Source: Symbiodinium kawagutii
Lineage: Eukaryota > Sar > Dinophyceae > Suessiales > Symbiodiniaceae
Direction of reading: 5' to 3'
Length of the DNA stretch: 64,000 nucleotides
NCBI GenBank assembly: GCA_009767595.1
Contig: VSDK01007202.1
Coordinates: 613,015-677,014 of the forward strand
Shown one piece after another: positions 1-10,665 of the stretch (the stretch's first letter is position 1; each line of letters begins with the position of its first letter). Made by a program: the position numbers and the translations under genes. The notes under the pieces were generated by a model, which did not search any database, had not been told where the DNA came from, and saw only the letters and a list, made by a program, of their open reading frames with translations.

Positions 1-191
1 GTAAAGTGGGTGTTGACTTGTGCGGTTGGTGCACTTGAACTTCCAAGAATGAGAACAGATTGTGTGTTGCTGTGAGTCCGACGGTAGAATAGTATAGGTC
101 GTCTCCCGTCATGTCAGGTCCATAGTGACCATCATATCAGTGTGGCTATTCCGTGACAGTGGGGTGCAACCCCACCCCTCAACTCGGCCAG

Positions 192-269
192 GGTGATTTT
201 GGCGGTGCTCTTGCTGGCCCCAATCCATTCGCTCAGCCTGGAAACACTGGTGCCTCGGAAGATGGGAAG
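192..269 (+). CDS. Exon candidate Xd, array 1 unit 1
   Basis: This 78-nt island opens after a pyrimidine-rich acceptor (CTCGGCCAG) and ends before a GT. It encodes 26 residues, phase 0 to 0, beginning GDFGGALAGPNPFAQPGNTG. Compared with the copies at 3297 and 6250, five of seven differing sites fall at third codon positions in this frame, and four of the five silent changes are in Gly, Ala or Pro codons. The overlapping +1 frame is also open but would need Leu to Pro and Ser changes. The peptide is Gly/Ala/Pro-rich, probably flexible; no family was recognised. Confidence 0.5.
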
Positions 270-1078
270 GTGGTGGGTGCTGAAGCCAGTTTGTCCCTGA
301 TAGTTGGATATGATCAGCAACAAGAAGGGTAGTACCAGGACCTCGGAAACAACGATACGAACACTATGAAAAGGTTGATTTGTCGGTATCTTTTTGAAAA
401 GATCATCAATAAGATCAATAAGCACAACGATAGGGATATGCCAGTTATAGTTTGTCAGCCGGTTGATTGATGTGTTGAGTGGTTGGTTGGATCTGCCTAT
501 AGAAATAGTGATGGATCGGCAGAAGTGGGCTGACTGTAAACTAGTGAACGCAACATCTTTTAGGATTCTAGGTTTGAGCCCAAGCCAATGTATTGCCACG
601 AAGAAGTGTGGCTGATCACAATGTGCCTGCTTGACAATTCAGTTTGATTTGCCCAGATGTGAACATCTTTATCATCCTGATTCACCAGATGATTTCCTCC
701 GAAGTTGAAAAAACAAACGATTTGACTGCTGTTCTTTTTGGGTAATGGTACACTCAATAATCATGAATGATTCAACGGTGTTCATCTGTTATTTTAAAAT
801 ATTTTAGCACTCAGTGATCCACCTGGCCAAAAATGCAGTAATTAGTTTGCCGTACTACAGGACTACATTGGTATTGTATCTTTGTAAATGGGCGTACCTC
901 AACCTTCACTGGGTAAATATCACGAATCAGATAAGGGATGCATTTGCTGGACCATTGGCCAATTTGTTTGTTCAGAATAGTTTTCTCAGCCTGGTATTCT
1001 TTGCGAATCATAACCGAACTCATCCCAAAACATCAAAACCGGTCATGGCTATGCTGCAACTTCCACTTTGCACTACAG

Positions 1079-1128
1079 GTTCTGCCAATGACGTCTCGAA
1101 CTTCTTCGATCAGGCAGATGCAGAGCTG
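1079..1128 (+). CDS. Exon candidate Xa, array 1 unit 1
   Basis: This 50-nt island lies between CTACAG and GTGAAA. With a two-base lead it encodes SANDVSNFFDQADAEL. The unit 3 copy reads SADGVAALFDHADAEL, but nearly all differences are amino-acid changes in this frame, so comparison does not prove coding. Its phase (2 to 0) does not follow from Xd. Confidence 0.28.
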
Positions 1129-1586
1129 GTGAAACTGACTGGGCACTGGGCACTGGTGTGACATGTGTAGATCCGTAGCATCCTGGAAAGGCGCAGGGCC
1201 CCATGAAGCATGACGTTTCAATGAAATAGGTCTTTGGAACATTCCAGCAGCAATTCCAACGGCGTCACAAGAGATCTGTGTCCATGCGCCTCAGGGCGAA
1301 AAGCCTTCTGAACCATGATACAGAATCTCGTTTGGTACAAATGTGTACTATTGATAGGACATCTTCAGGCTACATGGTTGATGCTTGAGATTAATTTCAC
1401 CCAGCTAGCAGAAGGCTACCCCACATAAACCATCAAGTCTGGAGGAAGCAGACTGAGATTCCAGACGAGTCCAGATCTTTTTTCCCCATGTGGGTGACAA
1501 AGCCTTATTGCCTTATTGAGTTAAGGTCCATTTGCATCCATTTCTGCTAAGTCGATATCATCTGGAGAGAGGCACAACTGGAATAG

Positions 1587-1660
1587 ATAGAGTCGCGCCG
1601 GCTGCATGCCAGGTGCAGCAGAAGGCGGGGGCACGCGGACAACACAAAGCAAACCAGCAG
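1587..1660 (+). CDS. Exon candidate Xb, array 1 unit 1
   Basis: A GC-rich island after AATAG, read with a two-base lead, encodes a Gln/Ala/Lys-rich peptide starting RVAPAACQVQQKAGARGQ. Unit 2 has the same island at 4787-4860. The shorter unit 3 island (7743-7795) reads IELACQVKEKARGTAAQ. No clear GT donor follows CAG, so the 3' end is uncertain. A phase-0 start at 1613, after GCCAG, is also possible. Confidence 0.3.
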
Positions 1661-1991
1661 AGATGGTATGCATCAGACTCTTCTAATCTCCAAGGGCCGG
1701 GTTTGCAGATAGCAGCCTCATAGGGGCAATACATGTCCAAGAAAAGTCTGTGCATGGTGTTCGTTGGACTGTGCTGAGGTTTTGTAGTTCTAGTTGTTGT
1801 CAAGCCGCGTGCATCTCTGCAAGCAACATCGCAATTTGTAATCTAACACCCTCCTCAAAGTATTCACACCTCTTTTTTGGGACCTGGAAAGTGTCTTGAT
1901 TTCTTGATTCCAAGAGCTCCCAAAAAGCCAGTGGATGTAACATGTTAAGCTGCAGATGTAAGAGAAATGCGGCAAAGCACCGTTTGGACAG

Positions 1992-2027
1992 GAGCCTGAG
2001 GCTGCTGAGGCCTCCAAAGACCTGCAG
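1992..2027 (+). CDS. Exon candidate Xc, array 1 unit 1
   Basis: A 36-nt island between GGACAG and GTGCCA encodes EPEAAEASKDLQ, phase 0 to 0. In unit 2 (5182-5217) it is EPETAEASKDLQ, with two silent changes and one replacement. In unit 3 (8238-8267) it is EPQAANADFQ. Splice dinucleotides and frame hold in all three. The Ala/Glu-rich composition matches the exons of array 2 and suggests a long helical protein. Confidence 0.45.
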
Positions 2028-3296
2028 GTGCCAAAATTAATCAGGGAGTTTCTCCACTTGAATTTATGGCGGATCTTTTGGGGATTGGAGTAGGCTTGGT
2101 TGGAAGTTCAGGATGGTTGCGCCGGAATGTTCATCCAATGGGTCCAACTGCTTAGGGAGGAGAGCCATTGCAACCAGTCAACCCCCTGATGGTGGATGAC
2201 TAATCTCCACACCTTTGAGTTTCAACATGTTTGAAGCATAACACGTTTGTTTTTTTCCGTCCAGTACAGCCACAAGCAGTCCTTCGACTATGACATGTCT
2301 CAGACAAATTGCCATCCACATCCATTTAATATGTTGTCTAGTCATTTATGTCCATTGACGTCGATTTCTTTCTGAGCCAGTGTCATTTCGAGAGCTGATG
2401 TGATTCAGGGAGCAATAGGCACAACTTTGTGAATCTTAGAAGAGCAGTGGCTCAATCACCACAAGTATGAGGAATCCTGCTGCGAACCAGTGTCAATTAG
2501 CCTACACAGTCCAGTGAGTGTCAGTGGCCTGTCTACACCAGTCATCACCCCTGTGAGTGAAGATTGTCATCAAAGAACTTCGGTTGATGGCGGTGAAGAG
2601 CCTCTAATGGTTTTGAGTGTTGAATGATAAAGGACAACCGTGGATGGAAGAAATCTTACATTTTGGACACGCCACTGGTGTAGTGGATCTCTTTCCACGA
2701 TGCCGGTACCATCTGAACTTTACCGACATGGGTGATTGTGATGGAACATATTTGTACAGTACATATTTATTTGTCGGTTTCAGATGTTCATTGTGCCTCT
2801 GCTCAAAAAATTGAACTGGATAGACCACCTGGAACTCGGGCATCCTACTACAGAAATATACAGAAGGAGAAATCAATCGTGAGACTCCTGAATAAGATGA
2901 CAATATGATGAAGCCTCACTGCCCTCACTCGTGGCACATAGAACGACCATGGATGAAAAAGTTTGAATGCACTCTGTTTTGTCGGGCTGACTTGCACGGA
3001 CGGGTTCCTCCTGTTCTCGTGAAATGCAAGACCAATACTGAGCGGCAAAACCTCTACCTTATTTATTTCCTTCTGCAGATTGAATGGATTTGCATCCTCA
3101 GAAACAAAAGTGGGTGTTGACTTGTGCGGTAGGTGCGCTTGCACTTCCAAGAATGAGAACAGATTGTGTGTTGCTGTGAGTCCGACGGTAGAATAGTATA
3201 GGTCGTCTCCCGTCATGTCAGGTCCATAGTGACCATCATATCAGTGTGGCTACACCGTGCCCGTGCGTTGCAACCCCCACCCCTCAACTCGGCCAG

Positions 3297-3374
3297 GGCG
3301 ATTTTGGCGGTGCTCTTGCTGGCCCGAATCCATTCGCTCAGCCTGGAAACACTGGTGCCTCGGAAGATGGGATG
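3297..3374 (+). CDS. Exon candidate Xd, array 1 unit 2
   Basis: Second copy of the 78-nt island: same acceptor, last codon ATG before GTGGTG. It differs from unit 1 at two third positions (GGT/GGC and CCC/CCG) and at the last codon (AAG/ATG). The island is phase 0 to 0, so gain or loss of a copy would not shift the frame of a larger transcript. Confidence 0.5.
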
Positions 3375-4181
3375 GTGGTGGGTGCTGAAGCCAGTTGTCC
3401 TGATAGTTGGGTATGATCAGAAACAAGAAGGAAACTACCACGACCTCGGAAACAACGATACGGACACTATGAGAAGGTTGATTTGTCGGTATCCAATTGA
3501 AAAGATCATCAATAAGATCAATAAACACAACAATAGGGATATGCCAGTTATAGTTTGTCAGCCGGTTGATTGATGTTTTGAGTGGTTGGTTGGATATGCC
3601 TATCGAAATATTGATGGATCGGCAGAAGTTGGCTGACTGCAAACTAGTGAATGCAACATCTTTTAGGATTCTAGGTTTGAGCCCAAGCCAAAGTATTGCC
3701 ACGAAGAAGTGTGGCGGATCACAATGTGCCTGCTTGACAATTCAGTTTGATTTGCCCAGATGTGAACATCTTTATCATCCTGATTCACCAGATGATTTCC
3801 TCCGAAGTTGAAAAAACAAACGATTTGACTGCTGTTCTTTTTGGGTAATGGTACACTCAATAATCATGAATGATTCAACGGTGTTCATCTGTTATTTTAA
3901 AATATTTTAGCGCTCAGTGATCCACCTGGCCAAAAATGCAGTAATTAGTTTGCCGTACTACAGGACTACATTGGTATTGTATCTTTGTAAATGGGCGTAC
4001 CTCAACCTTCACTGGGTAAATATCACGAATCAGATAAGGGATGCATTTGCTGGACCATTGGCCAATTTGTTTGTTCAGAATAGTTTTCTCAGCCTGGTAT
4101 TCTTTGCGAATCATAACCGAACTCATCCCAAAACATCAAAACCGGTCATGGCTATGCTGCAACTTCCACTTTGCGCTACAG

Positions 4182-4231
4182 GTTCTGCCAATGACGTCTC
4201 GAACTTCTTCGATCAGGCAGATGCAGAGCTG
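4182..4231 (+). CDS. Exon candidate Xa, array 1 unit 2
   Basis: Identical in sequence to the 1079-1128 island, with the same flanking AG and GT. It adds nothing independent because units 1 and 2 are almost the same. Confidence 0.28.
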
Positions 4232-5181
4232 GTGAAACTGACTGGGCACTGGGCACTGGTGTGACATGTGTAGATCCGTAGCATCCTGGAAAGGCGCAGG
4301 GCCCCATGAAGCATGACATTTCAATGAAATATGTCTTTGGAACATTCCGGCAGCAATTCCAACGGGGTCACAAGAGATCTGTGTCCTTGCGTCTCAGGGC
4401 GTAGAGCTTTCTGAACCATGAAACAGAAACACATTTGGTACAAAATGTGTACTATTGATAGGACATCTTCAGGCTACATGGTTGATGTTTGAGATCAATT
4501 TCACCCAAGGGTTGATGCTGTGTTTACAGCTATTCAAAGCATTAGTAGACCAGTAGAAAGGCATTAGCCAGCATGACCAACTAAAAACTAACCTCTTGGC
4601 AGTGCTAGCAGAAGGCTACCCCACATAAACCATCAAGTCTGGAGGAAGCAGACTGAGATTCCGGACGAGTCCAGATCTTTTTTCACCATGTGGGTGACAA
4701 AGCCTTATTGCCTTATTGAGTTAAGGTCCATTTGCATCCATTTCTGCTAAGTCGATATCATCCGGAGAGGGGCACAACTGGAATAGATAGAGTCGCGCCG
4801 GCTGCATGCCAGGTGCAGCAGAAGGCGGGGGCACGCGGACAACACAAAGCAAACCAGCAGAGATGGTATGCATCAGACTCTTCTAATCTCCAAGGGCCGG
4901 GTTTGCAGATAGCAGCCTCATAGGGGCAATACATGTCCAAGAAAAGTCTGTGCATGGTGTTCGTTGGACTGTGCTGAGGTTTTGTAGTTCTAGTTGTTGT
5001 CAAGCCGCGTGTATCTCTGCAAGCAACATCGTCCAACACCCTCCTCAAAGTATTCACACCTTCTTTTTGGGACCTGGAAAGTGTCTTGATTTCTTGATTC
5101 CAAGAGCTCCCAAAAAGCCAGTGGATGTAACATGTTAAGCTGCAGATGTAAGAGAAATGCGGCAAAGCACCGTTTGGACAG

Positions 5182-5217
5182 GAGCCCGAGACTGCCGAGG
5201 CCTCCAAAGACCTGCAG
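5182..5217 (+). CDS. Exon candidate Xc, array 1 unit 2
   Basis: Second copy, EPETAEASKDLQ, with the same AG and GT borders. Changes relative to unit 1 are CCT/CCC and GCT/GCC (silent) and GCT/ACT (Ala to Thr). Confidence 0.45.
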
Positions 5218-6249
5218 GTGCCAAAATTAGTCAGGGAGTTTCTCCACTTGAATTTATGGCGGATCTTTTGGGGATTGGAGTAGGCTTGGTTGGAAGTTCA
5301 GGATGGTTGCGCCGGAATGTTCATCCAATGGGTCCAACTGCTTAGGGAGGAGAGCCATTGCAACCAGTCAACCCCCTGATGGTGGATGACTAATGTCCCA
5401 ACCTTTGAGATTTCAGCACGTTTGAAGCATAACACGTTTGTTTTTTTTCGTCCAGTACAGCCAGCCACAAGCAGTCCTTCCACCATGACATGTCTCAGAC
5501 AATTGCCATCCACATCCATTTAATATGTTGTCTAGTCATTTATGTCCATCGACGTCGATTTCTTTCTGAGCCAGTGTCACTGGGAGAGCTGATTTGATTC
5601 AGGGAGCAATAGGCACAACTTTGCGAATCTGAGGACATCTGAGGACAACCGGGCGTATTCATCACGTGTATCAGGAATCCTGTGGCAAACCAGGGTCAAT
5701 TAGCCTTCACTGTCCAGTGAGTGTCAGTGGCCTGTCTACACCAGTCAAAATCCTTCAAACTAGTAGTAAGACTGTCATTGAAGAACCGTGGTCAATGGGG
5801 GCGAAGAACCGTTAATGGTTTGGAGTAATGAGAAAAGACCGTTACTGATGGAAGAACTCTTGCATTTGGGATACACCACTGGAGTTGAATTCTCCCAACG
5901 ACACCTGTACCATTTGAATTTTACCTACCTGGGTGATTGTGACGGAACATATTTGCAAGTGCAAATTCACGGTGTATGCAAACAATGGCATTATGTCGTA
6001 CGTATTAATATGTTTTTAGTTTTTTATATTTGTTTGGAGACTGACATGCGTGTTTTTCTAACTATACAGACCGAAGTGTCCAAAGCGGTACATTCACTTC
6101 CAAGAATGAGAACAGATTGTGTGTTGCTGTGAGTCCGACTGTAGAATAGTATAGGTCGTCTCCCGTCATGTCAGGTCCATAGTGACCATCATATCAGTGT
6201 GGCTATTCCGTGACAGTGGGGTGCAACCCCCACCCCTCAACTCGGCCAG

Positions 6250-6327
6250 GGCGATTTTGGCGGTGCCCTCGCCAGCCCGAATCCATTCGCTCAGCCTGGA
6301 AACACTGGTGCCTCGGAAGATGGGATG
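6250..6327 (+). CDS. Exon candidate Xd, array 1 unit 3
   Basis: Third copy, in the diverged unit. Length (78 nt), acceptor and a GT donor (GTAGCG) are kept. Against unit 2 it has three silent third-position changes (GCT/GCC, CTT/CTC, GCT/GCC) and one replacement (Gly to Ser). This is the strongest comparative sign of coding in array 1. Confidence 0.5.
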
Positions 6328-7153
6328 GTAGCGGTTGCTGGAGCCAGTTGTCCCTGATAGTTGGGTATGATCAGCAACAAGAAGGGTACTACCAGGACAT
6401 AGGAAACAACCATACGGACAATATGAAAAGGTTGGTTGCTTTGTATCTATTTGAAAAGATCATCAATGAGATCAATAAACACAACAATAGGGATGTGCCA
6501 GCTATTGGCAGTTATAGTTTGTCAGCCGGTTGATTGATGTGTTGAGTGGTTGGTTGGATATGCCTATCGAAATATTGATGGATCGGCAGAAGTTGGCTGA
6601 CTGCAAACTAGTGAATGCAACATCTTTTAGGATTCTAGGTGTGAGCCCAAGCCAATGTATTGCCACGAAGAAGTGTGGCTGATCACACTGTGCCTGCTTG
6701 ACAATTCAGTTTGATTTGCCCAGATGTGAGCATCTTTATCATCCTGATTCACCAGATGATTTCCTCCGAAGTTGAAAAAACAAACGATTTGACTGCTGTT
6801 CTTTTGGGGTAATGATACACTCAATAATCATGGATGATTCAATGATGTTCATATGTGAATTAAACATCTTTAGCCACTCAGTGATCAACTTGGTGAAAAA
6901 CCGCAGTAATTATTTTGCAGTACCACTATATAGTATTACGTTGGCATGGTATGTTGATAAATGGGTGTACCTCAACCTTCACTGAGTCAATAACACGAAT
7001 TAGATAAGGGATGCATTTCCTGGACCATTTGCCAATATGTTTGCTCATGATAAAGTTTTCTCAGCCTGGTATTCTTTGCGAATCATAATCAAGCTACTCA
7101 CAAAACATCAAAACTGATTATGGCAATGCCACAACTTCCGCTTTGCGCTACAG

Positions 7154-7203
7154 GTTCTGCCGATGGTGTCGCGGCCCTCTTCGATCATGCAGATGCAGAG
7201 CTG
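7154..7203 (+). CDS. Exon candidate Xa, array 1 unit 3
   Basis: Diverged copy: length and both splice dinucleotides are kept and the frame stays open (SADGVAALFDHADAEL). Codon changes relative to unit 1 are mostly replacements. Confidence 0.28.
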
Positions 7204-7742
7204 GTGACAATGACTGGGCACCGGTGGGACATGTGTAGATTCGTAGCATCCTGGAAAGGCACAGGGCCTATGAAGCATGACATTTCAATCAATGGATCAT
7301 TCGGTGTTGCGCATTGACATCGGTGGGTGGCGCTCTTCGGTTGGTCCGGCTGAAAAGCTCCAACAGGGCTCAACTCCGTACAATGGGGCAACGATTCCGA
7401 CGGGGTCACAAGAGATCTGTGTCCATGCGCCTCAGGGAATAGAGCCTTCTGAGCTATGAAACAGAAACTCGTTTGGTACAAAATATGCAATTACTATTGA
7501 TAGGATATCTTCAGGCTACTTGGTTGATGCTTGAGATTCATTGCACCCAATGGTTAGTGCTGTGTTTACAGCAATTCAAAGTCAAAGCATTGCTATGACA
7601 TGTGGGTGATAACGGCTTATCGCCTTATTGAGTTAAGATATGAGGTATTCCCCATGTGGGTGACAAAGCCTTATTGCCTCATTGACTTAAGGTCCATTTC
7701 TGCTAAGTCGATATCATTTGGAGAGAGGCACGACTGGAATAG

Positions 7743-7795
7743 AAATCGAGTTGGCCTGCCAGGTGAAGGAGAAGGCACGGGGGACAGCAGCGCAG
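7743..7795 (+). CDS. Exon candidate Xb, array 1 unit 3
   Basis: This island encodes IELACQVKEKARGTAAQ after a two-base lead, an amphipathic-helix-like peptide. A 15-bp inverted-repeat element begins 12 bases downstream (7808-7929) and may have removed or replaced the donor seen in other copies. Confidence 0.3.
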
Positions 7796-7807
7796 CATTC
7801 AGCTGGC

Positions 7808-7929
7808 GTCTACAGTGGCTGAAGACACAAACGCTGCATTAATATGATCAAATATCATGATGAGTATTAATATGATCAATTAGTGGCTGAATACTCATCA
7901 AATATCATCAAATTGTCAGCCACTGTAGA
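7808..7929. mobile_element. MITE-like element with 15-bp terminal inverted repeats
   Basis: GTCTACAGTGGCTGA at 7808-7822 is the exact reverse complement of 7915-7929. Between them are about 92 AT-rich bases with internal partial palindromes (ATTAATATGATCA). Units 1 and 2 of array 1 lack it at the matching position, so it is an insertion private to unit 3. No clear target duplication was seen. It encodes nothing. Confidence 0.75.
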
Positions 7930-8237
7930 CTTGTCCAGTCTCCAAGGGCCGGGTTTGCAGATTGCAGTCTCATAGGGGCAATGGGTGTCAGTGCAAGAAA
8001 AGTCTGTGCATAGTGTTCCTTGGCTGTTCCAACGTCTTGTAGTTCTAGTTTGCGTCAAGCTGCGTGCATCACTGCAAGCAGTACCAGGTTTCGTGTTCGT
8101 ATTGACACTATTTTAGAAGCTGGTAAGTGTCTTGATTTCTTGATTCCAAGGACTTCCAATAAGCCAGTGGATGTTATGTGTTAAGCCGCGGATTTGCGTC
8201 AACAAATTTGATGCCGTGAAGCTGCGGCAGGCGACAG

Positions 8238-8267
8238 GAGCCCCAGGCTGCCAATGCCGACTTCCAG
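8238..8267 (+). CDS. Exon candidate Xc, array 1 unit 3
   Basis: Third copy, six bases shorter (EPQAANADFQ), so the length difference is a multiple of three. It lies between GCGACAG and GTGCGC. A frame-preserving indel in a diverged copy supports coding. Confidence 0.45.
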
Positions 8268-9425
8268 GTGCGCACAACGGAGGGTCTTGGAGTAGGGGCC
8301 TGGGACGTTCCCGATGATTGTGCAAGGTGTGACTGCCGAAGCGACATGGCTTCCTGAACTTGCGTACATTCATCCAGGAGTCATCCAGCTAGGTTTATCC
8401 AATCATTTAAGGATGAGAGACACTGCAACCACTCAACCCCCTGGTGGTGGATGACCACAGCCTGAACATTCGATGTTTGACCATGGCGCATTCACAGTCC
8501 AGCCATAAGCCACCATTGGACTTGCGGCGCTGACGTATGTTTTGAGTCTAATGGCCAGTTATGTTCAATTTTGATCAATTTAGTCTATCGATGACAATTT
8601 CTTGCTGAGCCAATATCCTTTGGATAGCTGACGTGATTCAGATGGTAGCAGGCCCAACTCTATGAATCTGAGAACACCAGCAGGCCAATTTTTTACCAGT
8701 ATTAGGAACGCTGCTGCAAACCAGAGGCAATTAGCCTTCACTGTCCAGTTAATGTCAGTGGCTTGTCAACACTAGTTAGCACTCATTCGAGACCCTTAAA
8801 GATATTTCAAAATTGTACAGAATTGCAAACTTATGTTATATAAGTTATATAGTTGATTGTTCTTGGAAATACTTATATCATTTCAGGCTTGGCCTAGCCT
8901 ATCTGGGTGATTTTGATGGAACATATTTGCATGTGCAAATGTACGTAAAAGAAAAATGGGCAACGGCAACATGGCATTTTGTTTGAAGAAATGACATACA
9001 TGTGTGTCTCCAACAGTATTTGTTGGTTTCAAATGTCAACTTTTCTTGCTTGCCCAAAATGTGAAGTAGATAGAATCCATGCACCCTCCCACAGGGACAA
9101 AGAGAAGGGGAAATCAATCACGAAACAATTTGGTGATTTGATACTCCCAAGGGAGATGATAAAGCCTCACTGCGATCACTCGTAGCACAGATAAGAAATA
9201 TATTTTTTATCTATACACATATATATATATATGCATACAATAGATATAATTAATGACAGCAGTCAAAGATGTTGGGATAACTACAATTGATGAACACCTT
9301 TGAACATCCATTGCTTATAGTGCCAACTTCGGCGGACGTGTTTCCTCGCTTGTTGAGATGCCAGAGCGATATCCGGGAACGTGCATCCTCGAGAAGATAA
9401 ATGTGCTTCTGATTTGTATGTAGAT

Positions 9426-9563
9426 TCACTTCCAACACAGTCATATTGGAGTAGTTGACCCATAGTGCGATGGTAGTTCACTAACAGGGCGGCTTGTTAG
9501 TTGCTGTGAGTCGGACATTACGACGGTAGGTTGTCCGTCCCATCATGTGAACAGGTCATGCAG
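9426..9563 (+). repeat. Tandem array 1, truncated fourth unit
   Basis: A short remnant resembles the start of the unit: CACTTCCAA, TTGCTGTGAGTC and the GTCCGTCCCATCATG block, matching about 3147-3220. It runs straight into the first exon of array 2, so the two arrays abut and may be related. Confidence 0.55.
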
Positions 9564-9614
9564 TCCAAGATCGCAGAACTCGAGCTGAGGCGACCTGCTG
9601 ACCTGCAGCTAGCA
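9564..9614 (+). CDS. Exon candidate Y1, array 2 unit A
   Basis: A 51-nt island after CATGCAG and before GTTTTG encodes SKIAELELRRPADLQLA. It aligns with the KISQLESRRPADPAS peptide of the next unit. It is phase 0 to 0 and rich in Leu/Glu/Arg, as in a coiled coil. Homology to the other Y1 copies rather than any database family is the basis for the call. Confidence 0.42.
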
Positions 9615-10625
9615 GTTTTGGTTGTTTAGTTGGTTTGATGATGTTGGATGGTTGGTCTGTTGGGGTCAGACACTTATTCATGTTTGGATCTTTGTCTTGT
9701 TGGTTGGTTAGGTGGGTTGGTTTAGTCGATAGTCCTTATTAATGTTTGGCTGAAAACCCGATAATTTTTGGCAAGTGGCTAGGGTTTGCTTTTGAGATGT
9801 TAAGTTGTCTTACAAAACTGCAATCACGCCAAACGTACTCAGCATGAGCGACAATCATCAACTAATTACCCGTGAATGAGCAAATCCTTTTGAACCACTG
9901 TTCAACGGTTTAACGTTTACTTACTGTAAACATTTGCAAACATCATGAGCCAACACAAGACATCAATAAAGACTTGATCGGCAATTGATAAGCAACCATT
10001 GCTTCTTCTGGGGTCCCCCAACCCACCATCATTGGATGGTTGGAAATTGACCTGCGTTTGCGTAAATGATGCACCAATTGCAATGAGTGGTGTTTTGGCT
10101 GAAAACCACTATGACTAGGACTCATCAAGGATACTCAATGTATAGCTGGGGTATATACTCTATTGACAGCTCCATGTTTTTTTTTGAAGAAGGATACCTA
10201 GCCTGGAAGCCCAGAGCAATTTGTCAGCCACTTTGGGAGAACCTGTGTTTGGAACATATATTTGGTGTACGTTACCTGCTTATATATTAAAGTGCATTGG
10301 GTATGTGTCTAGATGAGCATACATACCCACCAGCAAGTGCAATGTATATGTATATATATTTACATATCATATCAAATGCTACAAAGTGAGTAAATTAAAA
10401 ATTGACTTGTCATTCATTAGCAATACAAAGACCAATTTTCAACATCGGCATCAGCAATCATTATCAACCATTGCGAATTTTTTTTTAATCAGGAACCATT
10501 GTGTAATTTAGATTAAAGCCCTGTTAAGCACTGACTTGCCAGCAATCAAGACTCGATGAGCAATTGATAAGCCTTCAATGAACCACCGTCATTTCCCAGT
10601 TCCATCTCCCCATCCCAACCTGTAG

Positions 10626-10665
10626 GCTGGCCGCAAAGACCGAAGCGGAGCAGGCCAGTGAAGCT
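10626..10665 (+). CDS. Exon candidate Y2, array 2 unit A
   Basis: A 40-nt island between CTGTAG and GTGTGT encodes LAAKTEAEQASEA after one lead base. Against the unit C copy, two of the four changed codons differ silently (GCA/GCG and GCG/GCC). It is strongly Ala/Glu/Gln-rich, typical of a solvent-exposed helix or coiled coil. Confidence 0.48.

Larger units (their letters stand above)
1..3105 (+). repeat. Tandem array 1, unit 1
   Basis: The window opens inside this unit: the text from base 3 recurs from base 3107. Units 1 and 2 are nearly identical by eye over most of their length. Unit 1 lacks about 97 nt near 1402 that unit 2 has at about 4505-4602, which explains why the offset between units changes from about 3104 to 3200. 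The unit holds four exon-like islands (192-269, 1079-1128, 1587-1660, 1992-2027). The rest is AT-rich, presumed intron, with no long open frame. The 60-155 aa open frames on both strands recur between copies only because the DNA recurs. Confidence 0.85.
3106..6088 (+). repeat. Tandem array 1, unit 2
   Basis: This is a second copy of the unit, very close to unit 1 from 3106 to about 5560 and then diverging. Near 5980-6090 it lacks a segment that units 1 and 3 share (compare about 2760-2940 with 9000-9185), so that segment was lost or replaced here. Exon-like islands lie at 3297-3374, 4182-4231, 4787-4860 and 5182-5217. Confidence 0.85.
6089..9425 (+). repeat. Tandem array 1, unit 3 (diverged)
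   Basis: This third copy is older and more diverged, but patches around 6180-6330 and 6560-6830 stay almost identical to units 1 and 2. That pattern suggests gene conversion or local constraint. It carries the same four islands (6250-6327, 7154-7203, 7743-7795, 8238-8267) and a private inverted-repeat insertion at 7808-7929. Its right edge is blurred: 9190-9425 is AT-rich with no clear counterpart. Confidence 0.75.

Noticed and set aside
132..599. Minus-strand 155-codon frame, repeated at 3250-3702
   Set aside because: Open mainly because the duplicated DNA is recent; the diverged unit 3 does not keep it, and the plus-strand exon Xd explains the conserved part.
560..757. Minus-strand 65-codon frame conserved in all three array-1 units (560, 3663, 6627)
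   Set aside because: The DNA is conserved, but most differences between copies change the amino acid, so there is no sign of selection on the peptide.
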